In this document: positions 9,366 to 16,630 of the stretch, in pieces
Numbering within the stretch: position 1 is the first letter of the stretch
Layout: each line of letters starts with the position of its first letter
From: Brasilonema sennae CENA114
GTDB lineage: Bacteria; Cyanobacteriota; Cyanobacteriia; Cyanobacteriales; Nostocaceae
DNA: 64,000 nt
NCBI RefSeq assembly: GCF_006968745.1
Contig: NZ_CP030118.1
Location: 2,802,654-2,866,653, forward strand
Direction of reading: 5' to 3'
Notes under the pieces: model-generated
What the model was told of the DNA's origin: nothing
The model's input: the letters and a program-made list of their open reading frames with translations, nothing else
Database searches by the model: none
Position numbers and translations under genes: made by a program

Positions 9366-10332
9366 ATGAATGATTTACTCCCCCTGCTGAGTGTAAGATT
9401 ACCGATGTAATTTCTTCTCCCCTGCTCCGAAGCGTTCCGTTGCTCCAAAGCGCCTCTTGAAACCAACCTATAGCTCTAATTGGGGCATTAATTGACGAAT
9501 TTATATTATTGACAAAATCCACTATTTGTGAATTTTACGCTCCTGCTAATATAACTTTACACAAACATATTAACTTTATCTATTTCTAGTTGAGCTAAAG
9601 AACTGAATAATACAGAAAGATTGTGCGTGAAGCGTCTGTGATGCATACTGCTAGCTTTGGCGATACGCACAAGAAGTCAGCAAGCAGGCTTATCGCACAA
9701 ACGAAACAGTATATTTTGTAAATAAATGAATAAATAAAAAATTCCGATTTTTCATTGGTATTCTATAGCAGCTTTTTTGACCATTGTCTAGTTCCATTTT
9801 TACTTATTTTAATTTTAAAAACTCTATCTTATGGCAGGTGCTGAGCCTCTGACAAATTGATTAAAAATAATGCACAACTACCCACACAAGTAATTTTATT
9901 TGGCAAACTTTAGCTTAAGATTCAAAATTTAATAATTTAGTATTTTTCTAAAAAGGTTGATTCTTAAAAATTTTTAGATATATTTAGCATACGTTGAAAA
10001 GTGATTCTTTCAATTATTATTTTTCGATACAAAAAATATAAAGTAATACTTCTTTAAAAAATCTTTAAAGTAAATTATTGAATATACGGTTTGTATATGA
10101 TATTTTTCATGTATGTTATATAAAAAGTAGTTAAAAACACATTTGTGATAGTAAACTACGTTTATGTCAGTTTTTTTGATCCAAAAAATATTTGGAGAAA
10201 CTAAGCAAACTCAAGAACTTGTTTATTAAGGCGATAGTATTTTGTTTTAGCCACTAGTAGATAAGTCTCAATTTAATCAGAATGATTCTTAATTTATAAT
10301 ACTTAGTGGCGAAACAGAGCTTTTCATGATTT
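9366..10332. other. Long AT-rich intergenic region upstream of the AraC gene
   Basis: Nearly 1 kb without a supported gene. The first third has mixed composition; from about 9720 on it is very AT-rich, as expected of a promoter-rich or horizontally acquired flank. No RNA gene recognised. Confidence 0.5.
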
Positions 10333-11298
10333 TTGAGTTTTTTCTCCGCAAGGTTTAATGGATTTCTGAAGTCTTTTATTGATTGGTGTTTACAATCATG
10401 TCTTGTTTTACTACCAATACAAGCATTTTTGACTCATATTTGTAAGTCAAAAAAGAAACATCAGCAAAATAATATAACATTTGTTCTCATTGATAATCAG
10501 GTGCTAAGCAGTAACATGTTTTTAAAAGACTTAGAGGCAAAAGTGTTCGAGGCTTCAGACTCAGAAAATAGCTTTATCAGCGCAAAACAGACAGGAAAAT
10601 CCTTTCCTAATAATAGTGTGCTTTGTGAAATAGAAATGCCTAGACTTGATAGTACCGGTTTCATAAAAGTGCTGTATCAAGGCTCTGTCAGAGCGGTTAT
10701 TCCTTTCAATTTAGTCAGTTCTAATACTCGTAGACTTGAACAGCACCAAGATATGAATTTGAAAACAGATGAAGATCTAAACAAATCTTCTGCTTTAGAA
10801 GAATTCTTGAGAAAAATATGTGAATTAGGGGAACTCTCCATCTACACTGCGAGTTTGGAAGAACAAAGTCTTTTGAACAAGCATTGGCGTGTTACTCTGT
10901 CTGAGGAGGAATCTAAGCCATCTCCGCCTAAAACTACAAACTCAACAGACGATAACTCGATATTTCCTACTGATTCTTTACTCAGTCAAATATTTGATTT
11001 CATTGAGAAGAATTATGATTCAGCTATCACCCTTTGCAATGTCGCTCAGGCAGTAGGTTACTCTGCAGGTTACTTAACAGATTTAGTGCGACGTCTGACG
11101 GGAAAAACAGTGAATCATTGGATCATTGAGCGCCGAATGTCAGCAGCACGTGCTTTACTGCTAGAAACCAAACAAAGTGTAAATAAGATTGCTTTAACAG
11201 TTGGTTATCAACATGAGGGTCATTTCTTTCGCCAGTTCCGTCAGTACCACGGAACCACTCCTCAAGCTTGGAGAAAGATCCAGCACTCTGAAGAGTAG
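10333..11298 (+). CDS. AraC-family transcriptional regulator
   Basis: The last about 100 residues form an AraC/XylS DNA-binding domain: ITLCNVAQAVGYSAGYLTDL is the first helix-turn-helix, INKIALTVGY-type second helix-turn-helix (VNKIALTVGYQHEGHFFRQF), ending in the family signature HGTTPQAWR. The N-terminal two thirds are not a recognised ligand domain and include a hydrophobic stretch near residues 19-37 and many Ser/Glu/Lys. The start is uncertain: the longest frame uses TTG at 10333, while the first in-frame ATG is at 10516. It is the first gene on the strand that carries the double-glycine peptides and their exporter, so control of that locus is plausible but unproven. Confidence 0.8.
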   Translation: MSFFSARFNGFLKSFIDWCLQSCLVLLPIQAFLTHICKSKKKHQQNNITFVLIDNQVLSSNMFLKDLEAKVFEASDSENSFISAKQTGKSFPNNSVLCEIEMPRLDSTGFIKVLYQGSVRAVIPFNLVSSNTRRLEQHQDMNLKTDEDLNKSSALEEFLRKICELGELSIYTASLEEQSLLNKHWRVTLSEEESKPSPPKTTNSTDDNSIFPTDSLLSQIFDFIEKNYDSAITLCNVAQAVGYSAGYLTDLVRRLTGKTVNHWIIERRMSAARALLLETKQSVNKIALTVGYQHEGHFFRQFRQYHGTTPQAWRKIQHSEE

Positions 11299-11567
11299 CA
11301 TGGAATAAAAGCGAAAAAATTGCGAGTCTCACAGAAAGATTGTGCATTGTAGTCGGAGGCAACTCATAAGCGTCTCCACGCACCAAAAGATTCTTGAAAG
11401 CCCCAAGAGAGTGGGACCTCCTACAAAGGTTAAGGTTAGGTAATTTAGCCGTAACTTGGTATGAGCAGGTAGGCGGCATCTATCTGCCATTCATTTGCTA
11501 GCATCTGCACGCATATCTGCATTGAGTTATGCATGTATTACGCATCTATTGTGAAACTTTATTCAGA

Positions 11568-11620
11568 ACCCCAACTTCAAGATCGAAGTCGGAGTGTTTG
11601 TTTTTTTACGAATAATTTGT
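11568..11620. repeat. Degenerate copy of the CCCCGACTTC hairpin repeat
   Basis: CCCCAACTTC, a short loop and GAAGTCGGAGT, followed by TGTTTGTTTTTTTACGAATAA; the same layout as the hairpins at 9324, 13202 and 37056 but with stem mismatches. It may still act as a terminator. Confidence 0.5.
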
Positions 11621-11660
11621 GGTAACTAAAAAAGTTTAATTAACTATTGAGGGTTATCCA

Positions 11661-11850
11661 CCAATACGGTTGGTGTTAAGACATTTATTTGTTGAGGCGG
11701 CTGAGGAGCACCCGAGCAGGGAGAAAACCGAGCCACATTCTCCCCCTCCCCCTGCCCCCGAGCGTAGCGTGCTCCCTGCTTGCCTTGCTCCAGCTTTCTC
11801 GCCGCGCAAAGCGCTAACACGAGCAAATTTCTTATCACCAACCGTATTGG
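11661..11850. mobile_element. 190-bp MITE-like element with 20-bp inverted ends and 8-bp target duplication
   Basis: The ends CCAATACGGTTGGTGTTAAG (11661-11680) and its inverted partner (11831-11850) match at 19 of 20 positions. The element is flanked on both sides by GTTATCCA (11653-11660 and 11851-11858), as expected of a target-site duplication. It has no credible open frame and a GC-rich centre. A second element with closely related ends lies at 41371-41435. I infer a non-autonomous element mobilised in trans; the mobilising transposase is not in the window. Confidence 0.7.
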
Positions 11851-12075
11851 GTTATCCACTTACATATGCCAGGGTGAAAAATGTTGTATTTACAACATTA
11901 AAGAAAAACCAAAATTATAAAGTTTTTGTAAAGCTTACGAATAGTGACACGAAAAAATGTGACTCTTGATCCAAAAAAAGTGCATTGTAATGGAATTGTG
12001 AAAAACATAACATAATAACCGTACACTTACGGATTTGAAAAATCATATCTCAAAAATCAATCTATTTAGGACTAA

Positions 12076-12141
12076 ATGTCTGCTGAAGAGCTAACCAAAG
12101 AAGCTCTTAAGCTCGACAAAAATGGGCGAGCATTACTTTGA
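12076..12141 (+). pseudogene. Remnant of an addiction-module (antitoxin-like) gene
   Basis: A 21-codon frame beginning MSAEELTKEALKLDKNGRAL then stop. The EELTKEALKL pattern is like the first helix of the small antitoxins of the CHP02574 'addiction module' family. Nothing homologous follows, so at best this is the 5' stub of a lost gene. It is too short for a firm call. Confidence 0.3.
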
Positions 12142-12174
12142 ACACTTTTATTGAAGCAATAGATGCTTTTAGAG

Positions 12175-12262
12175 CACATTGCAAGTAAATGAAGTACAAC
12201 CACGTTGTCTAAAAGCCAGACTTATCAGCCCTTTTTACTTTTTACTTCTTACTTGGTGACTT
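12175..12262 (+). repeat. Dispersed repeat, copy 1 (inverted copy at 39817-39896)
   Basis: AGCACATTGCAAGTAAAT, a CAAC-rich spacer, AAAAGCCAGACT and CCCTTTTTACTTnTTACTTCT blocks occur here and, in opposite orientation, near 39817-39896. No open frame. It is probably an intergenic repeat rather than a gene remnant. Confidence 0.5.
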
Positions 12263-12651
12263 CTGACTCAGAAACTGCTGCTGTATAACAGCTATATCTT
12301 TTTTATTTTTCACGCTTACTAACCGTTAATCGTGATGTATTTACTGCTTATGAAGCCAGTTTAGGCTTTATTGTAGGCTTAATTTTTATCGAAGTCCCGA
12401 TAGTTTGCTTTTGTCTGATCCCTAAAACAAACTGATAATATTTTTCTGTGATAAAACGTCTTAAAAAACCTGTTTTTTTTTAGTGAGACTATGGTGAAAA
12501 TTTTAATACTAAAAGTAGAATAAAGTGGAAAAAATTATCTCGAAAATTAGGAATAAATAATATCTTTATAATCGGTTGACAACATTTTAAAAAACTGTTA
12601 ATTATAAAGAGAACCTAGGTACAAATTACATACAATGTTTGGAGTTTAGTT

Positions 12652-12930
12652 ATGGCTAAGATCGATCAAATTGGTTTACAACCCAACAGTAATCAGAAAG
12701 TTATTGTTGAAGAACTAATAGAAAGTGAATTAGAAAGAATAGTCGGAGGAGATAGTTCTAAGGTTGAACAAACTACTGTGATCACAACTGATGGAAGTCA
12801 GTCTATCAATCAGAGTGCTATTCAAGAATCTGGAAAGAATCCTGGTAAAAGACCACCCAGACTATCGCTCAATGAGCTTCTCAAAAGTTTAGGTATCAAG
12901 ATAGATTTGGATCTTAACATTAAAGCATGA
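12652..12930 (+). CDS. Double-glycine leader peptide precursor 1 (bacteriocin-like)
   Basis: 92-residue protein with a canonical double-glycine leader: ESELERIVGG, giving E(-8), L(-7), I(-4), G(-2), G(-1) with cleavage expected after Gly33. The core (about 59 residues) is rich in Ser, Gln and Lys, contains SINQSAIQ, which echoes the NQS motif of the precursors at 13724 and 14049, and ends in an amphipathic segment SLNELLKSLGIKIDLDL. No Cys in the core, so no disulfide or lanthionine chemistry is expected. Family members in cyanobacteria are annotated as bacteriocin-type double-glycine peptides; activity is not known. It is the first peptide gene upstream of the HlyD and C39-ABC genes. Confidence 0.78.
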   Translation: MAKIDQIGLQPNSNQKVIVEELIESELERIVGGDSSKVEQTTVITTDGSQSINQSAIQESGKNPGKRPPRLSLNELLKSLGIKIDLDLNIKA

Positions 12931-13201
12931 CGTTGATCTTTGAGGTTAAGAGATTATTCATTAGGATTCACGACAACTTTGTTTAAACTGTAACCGTTCA
13001 CGAGGTGAGCAAAAAATATCGAACATGAAATCCACGAAATCACTACTAAAATCAGCCTAAGTTTGATTTTTTTGGGTAATTTTGAATAGAAAAAACCGCG
13101 CGTAGTGCGTTGGCAACTGTTTTTTAAGGATTTAGGCAAAAGACCTACCGCCCGTGAACGATTACATTTAAACTTACCCTTCGTGCATCCAATCAAAGTA
13201 T

Positions 13202-13242
13202 ATATCCCCGATTTATAAAGAAGTCGGGGATATTGTTTTTTA
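13202..13242 (+). terminator. CCCCGA hairpin repeat, possible terminator
   Basis: ATATCCCCGATTT / AAGTCGGGGATAT stem with one G-U pair, followed by TGTTTTTTATGAATAA. It is about 270 nt after the first precursor gene and marks the left edge of cassette A. The half copy at about 15087 marks cassette B. Confidence 0.5.
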
Positions 13243-13562
13243 TGAATAAATTAGTATCCTTTCGCTTGCTTAAGCAGTAGGAGCTTGCGATATCTGTCAA
13301 TGACTTTTAAATACTTTTTTTGTATATTTTTTATCTACTTTTAATTGTAAAGTTTAATGGATTTGAAGGCTTTTTTATTTTTATTTATCCTACCTTTATT
13401 ACTTTTATTCTTATGACATTTGTAGTTCTATTTTTTAACTATAGAAAACATAAACTTTATAAAAGTGCTTATAAACTTTAAAGTATCTTTATATTATTTA
13501 AATAATAAAAGCTGTAATATTTAAACATAGTGAAAAAACAAAGCTTTACCAACTAAATATTT

Positions 13563-13592
13563 GTCAGATTTTACATGGAAATTAAATCTGAC
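13563..13592 (+). promoter_or_regulatory. 5' leader hairpin of peptide cassette A
   Basis: GTCAGATTT / AAATCTGAC, 9-bp perfect stem, 12-nt loop, 131 nt upstream of the ATG at 13724. In cassette B the equivalent place carries a different stem, GTCGTT / AACGAC, so pairing is kept while bases change. Confidence 0.45.
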
Positions 13593-13723
13593 AACTAAGT
13601 TAATTAAAAAAATCAGTAGATAATTATCAAGCTATCTAAAGATTTTTCTTATTAACAATAATTGGTTAAGTCAAGAAATTTATTTCACTGTCCCAAAACT
13701 ATTTTTACCAGGAAGGAGCCTTT

Positions 13724-13975
13724 ATGTCAGTAGTAGCAATTTTGACCGAGTTAACCGAACAAGAAATCAGCGGAATTGTTGGTGGTGGTCAATACTCCAA
13801 GAACTCTGGTTCCAGCAGTGCTAAAGGTGTTAACGCACAATCATCCAATCAATCTGCTACTGTCATAGCAAATGGTGGAGGAAAAAATAGCGATACAAAA
13901 GCTACCTCTATTCAAGGTTCAAATCAATCGATTGATAATAGCAAAGATCGTGCGTACGTTACCTACAAGTACTAA
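13724..13975 (+). CDS. Double-glycine peptide precursor 2a (tandem copy)
   Basis: 83 residues. Leader LTELTEQEISGIVGG fits the double-glycine rule (E14 at -8, I15 at -7, I18 at -4, G20-G21), so C39 cleavage should release a core of about 62 residues starting GQYSKNSG. The core has no Cys, is low in charge, and repeats the motif SNQS (SSNQSATV and GSNQSIDN) around an ANGGGKN turn; it ends AYVTYKY. AGGAAGGAG lies just upstream. The gene and its flanks are repeated 325 bp downstream, where the product differs only at residues 24, 30 and 65. Likely role: secreted small protein (bacteriocin, signal or matrix component). Only export via GG cleavage is well supported. Confidence 0.82.
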   Translation: MSVVAILTELTEQEISGIVGGGQYSKNSGSSSAKGVNAQSSNQSATVIANGGGKNSDTKATSIQGSNQSIDNSKDRAYVTYKY

Positions 13976-14048
13976 GTTATCTCCGTAGTACGCTCAAAAT
14001 CAAATAATCTCACTGTCCCAAAACTATTTTTACCAGGAAGGAACCTTT

Positions 14049-14300
14049 ATGTCAGTAGTAGCAATTTTGACCGAGTTAACCGAACAAGAAATCAGCGGAA
14101 TTGTTGGTGGTGGTCAATCCTCCAAAAACTCTGGTTACAGTAGTGCTAAAGGTGTTAACGCACAATCATCCAATCAATCTGCTACTGTCATAGCAAATGG
14201 TGGAGGAAAAAATAGCGATACAAAAGCTACCTCTATCCAAAACTCAAATCAATCGATTGATAATAGCAAAGACCGTGCGTACGTTACCTACAAGTACTAA
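14049..14300 (+). CDS. Double-glycine peptide precursor 2b (tandem copy)
   Basis: Tandem paralogue of the gene at 13724 with 80 of 83 residues identical: Y24S, S30Y and G65N. The two aromatic changes amount to moving one tyrosine by six positions in the mature N-terminus. Leader and expected cleavage (after Gly21) are the same, as are the ribosome-binding region (GGAAGGAA) and the 5' leader TCACTGTCCCAAAAC. The 325-bp unit includes the downstream AAGTTATCTCCGTAGTACGC. Recent duplication is the simplest explanation; two slightly different products are a common feature of two-peptide bacteriocins, but that is only an analogy here. Confidence 0.82.
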   Translation: MSVVAILTELTEQEISGIVGGGQSSKNSGYSSAKGVNAQSSNQSATVIANGGGKNSDTKATSIQNSNQSIDNSKDRAYVTYKY

Positions 14301-14326
14301 GTTATCTCCGTAGTACGCTCTAGTTG

Positions 14327-14765
14327 AGTGACCATCTCAACCAAAAGTCACTACAGCAATTTGTATTGCCAAAAATTCCTCTATCATGATTTTGTATCAT
14401 CAGTACAAATCAAAACAGCACTAACCTAAAAAGTATGCAAGTTATAGATTACTTCGTAATAACAGTTATTAACCAGTAGTCCTTTGCCAGATGCTGCCAA
14501 CAACTGACAAATGACTAATAACGGCTCTTACGAATAACTACACGAGCATCTTATAAGAATAGTGGTCTGGTCTTTTCTGGCTGCAAAAATTGCTACAACG
14601 TTACTTTGAACATTGACGGGTGTAAGCTGGATAAAAGTGAAAGGTCAAAGGGTAAGAGACCTTCGTTTGTTATCCCTTACTTCTTACCTACCCGTCAACT
14701 TTCCCCTCGAAAAATTAATAAAATTGTGGTATCAACAGGAACCACTCCTTGTTTATGCGCAATTC
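14327..14765 (+). repeat. Downstream block of cassette A (direct repeat with 15973-16410)
   Basis: About 440 bp that align along their full length with 15973-16410: shared blocks include TTGTATTGCCAAAAATTCC, TTTGCCAGATGCTGCCAACA and GCTACAACGTTACTTTGAAC. By eye, divergence is highest in the flanks and lowest in the hairpin at 14613-14698. The repeat proves a cassette-scale duplication, not only a gene duplication. Confidence 0.8.
14613..14698 (+). ncRNA. Three-tier hairpin, candidate structured RNA (copy A)
   Basis: Nested pairings over 86 nt: outer TTGACGGGTGTAAG with CTTACCTACCCGTCAA (2-nt bulge), middle GGATAA (14629-14634) with TTATCC (14670-14675), inner AAGGTC (14641-14646) with GACCTT (14658-14663). 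Copy B at about 16259-16344 differs at three sites, all compatible with the fold; one change (T to G at the position before GGATAA) adds a pair with the facing C. It could be a small RNA, a processing element, a terminator or a hairpin-type repeat; no known RNA family was recognised. Confidence 0.45.
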
Positions 14766-15582
14766 AAGTATCAAAATTTTTTGTTTCTTCAGCCTTTGAT
14801 CTCTTATTAAATGATAGGTTTATTTTCGTTCGTACGTATATGGATTAGAAGTCAGGCATGGTGACGAAATTGCCTGTATTGCATAATTTTTCTGGAGTAT
14901 CTGGGCGAATATTTGATGAGGAATTAGATCTTGCCTTATGCCGTAATTGACGGTATTCAAGCTAGAGGATAAAAAGCAAATTACAGTACAGAACGTGTGA
15001 AATTAAATTCTAATTTTTTTGTTTCGCTTTTCGTTATATAGTTGTAATTTTTTTCACAAGCTACTTATGTATCGCGGAATTTATTATAGTTTGGGGATAT
15101 TGTTTGTTATGAATAATTTGGTGTATTTTAGCTTGTCTAAGCAGTAGTAACTTATAAGATTTGTAAGTTACTTGTCAAATAAATAATTTTTTTCTTAGAT
15201 GTTTTATAGAGTTTAGACATTAACTTTTATTTTTTTGTAACGACTTACTATTTCTATTTATCCTATTTTTTAAATAGGTTTTTTGTCCATAGTTTCTAAT
15301 TTGAAAAAAATACTAATTAAAATACTTAATAGAACTTTTATCCAAAATTTATAAAAAGTGTCCTGGTAATATGTAATATTTATAATGTAGTGAAAGTGCA
15401 AGACTTAACCAAATAATGTCGTTTGAATGTTAAGAATATGGTAATATTTAACGACAATAAGAAAAAATCAGTAGATAATCACGAGTTGAAGCATCTAAGG
15501 ATTTTTTGATTACCAATTATTGGTGAAGTAAAGAAAAGAATTTCACTCTCCCAAAACTATTTCACACCACGAAGGAACTTTT

Positions 15583-15846
15583 ATGTCAACTCTAAAATTT
15601 GAGCAAGAAACATTCACAGTTTTGACCGAGTTAACTGATGAAGAAATCAATGGAATTGTAGGAGGAAAAGGTTCAGACGTCGCTATTGGTGTTAAAGCTC
15701 CCACTAATGTAAAAATTGATGGTGCAACTGTAACCACGCAACAAATCACTCAAGTTGGTGTCGCACTAGTCGTTAATGGTGACGGGAAAGCTAGTGTTAA
15801 ACAAGATGCAACTCAAAAGGTTATTCAGACAAAACGCCGCCCATAA
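15583..15846 (+). CDS. Double-glycine peptide precursor 3
   Basis: 87 residues. The leader resembles that of precursors 2a/2b (LTELTDEEINGIVGG) but has a longer N-terminus (STLKFEQETFTV); E21(-8), I22(-7), I25(-4), G27-G28 fit the double-glycine rule. The core of about 59 residues begins KGSDVAIG, is rich in Thr, Val, Gln and Lys (TVTTQQITQVG, VKQDATQKVIQT) and ends in basic KRRP, unlike the other cores. No Cys. A GAAGGAA ribosome-binding site and the conserved TCCCAAAACTATTT leader precede it. It is the precursor nearest the exporter genes and sits in cassette B, so it is a diverged product of the same duplication. Confidence 0.8.
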   Translation: MSTLKFEQETFTVLTELTDEEINGIVGGKGSDVAIGVKAPTNVKIDGATVTTQQITQVGVALVVNGDGKASVKQDATQKVIQTKRRP

Positions 15847-16630
15847 AGCACGCATACCCTGCGGTAAGCTCCTCCGTGTCTACAAAATCAACGAAAAGCT
15901 TATACTGTAAAGTTTTTGACTTTTGACTGACTCAGTAGGGTTACTAGCTTATCTCGATAGTATGCTCATCTTGAGTGAGCACCTCAACCAAAAGCCATTA
16001 CAGCAGTTTGTATTGCCAAAAATTCCTTACATCATCCATGATTTGTAATCATACAAATCAGAACAGCACTAAGCTAGAAGGTATGCAAGTTATAGATTAT
16101 TTCGTGAAGACAGTTATTAACCAGAAGTCCTTTGCCAGATGCTGCCAACAACTGACAAAGGACTAATAACGACCTTTACAAATAAGTATACGGGTATCTT
16201 ATAACATAGTGGTCTGGTATTTTCTGGCTGCAAAACCTACTACAACGTTACTTTGAACATTGACGGGTGTAAGCGGGATAAAAGTGAAAGGTCAAATGGT
16301 AAGAGACCTTCGTTTATTATCCCTTACTTCTTACCTACCCGTCAATATTCTCCTAAATAATCAATAAAATGTGGTTCTGACAGGAGCCACTGCTTGTTTA
16401 TGCACAGATGACGAAATTGCGTGTGTAGCGCTAATGTAAGCCTTTGCGCAGGATAATGCGTGAATTTTGTTAGGGCAGGGGGACGCAGTCCCGGATTGAA
16501 TTTTGAATTAAGCGAAGGGGTGACGTCGAGAGTGCATAAATCTTATGGATAATTGTACGCCAAAGCAAACAAAACGTTACTATTGCTTACCCTTTATCAA
16601 AGCTGCAACTTATAAAGTTGCGGTAGCACA
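15847..16630. other. Intergenic region: downstream block of cassette B and leader of the HlyD gene
   Basis: About 780 bp without a gene. 15973-16410 is the second copy of the 440-bp block, including the three-tier hairpin (about 16259-16344). 16410-16520 carries dispersed-repeat-like GC-rich sequence. The promoter of the exporter genes should lie after that. Confidence 0.55.
15973..16410 (+). repeat. Downstream block of cassette B (direct repeat with 14327-14765)
   Basis: Second copy of the 440-bp block. Contains TTGACGGGTGTAAG ... ACCCGTCAA with the same nested stems as copy A; here the middle stem reads GGGATAA / TTATCCC, one pair longer. Small insertions and substitutions elsewhere show that the duplication is not very recent. 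Confidence 0.75.

Larger units (their letters stand above)
11851..12651. other. Intergenic region upstream of the first peptide precursor
   Basis: About 800 bp, AT-rich. It holds a probable antitoxin-gene remnant (12076-12141), a repeat shared with 39817-39896 (12175-12262), and the presumed promoter of the precursor at 12652. No other gene is supported. Confidence 0.5.
12931..13723. other. Intergenic leader region of cassette A
   Basis: About 790 bp, AT-rich, no gene seen. From 13196 on it is recognisably the same as the region at about 15080-15582 that precedes the precursor at 15583: hairpin repeat, TTAAGCAGTA block, AATCAGTAGATAAT, ATCTAAnGATTTTT and the immediate TCCCAAAACTATTT leader. 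This is the upstream half of a duplicated peptide cassette. Confidence 0.6.
14301..15582. other. Intergenic region: 3' half of cassette A and leader of cassette B
   Basis: About 1.28 kb without a supported gene; short open frames at 14606-14848 lie over the structured repeat and are rejected. 14327 to about 14765 is repeated at 15973 to about 16410. 15080-15582 repeats the leader of cassette A, including a half copy of the CCCCGA hairpin near 15087 and a hairpin at 15418-15455 (GTCGTT / AACGAC). Confidence 0.6.

Noticed and set aside
14606..14848. Open frames of 65-80 codons downstream of the tandem precursors
   Set aside because: They cover the three-tier hairpin; the equivalent frame is not kept in the second copy of the block and there is no ribosome-binding site.
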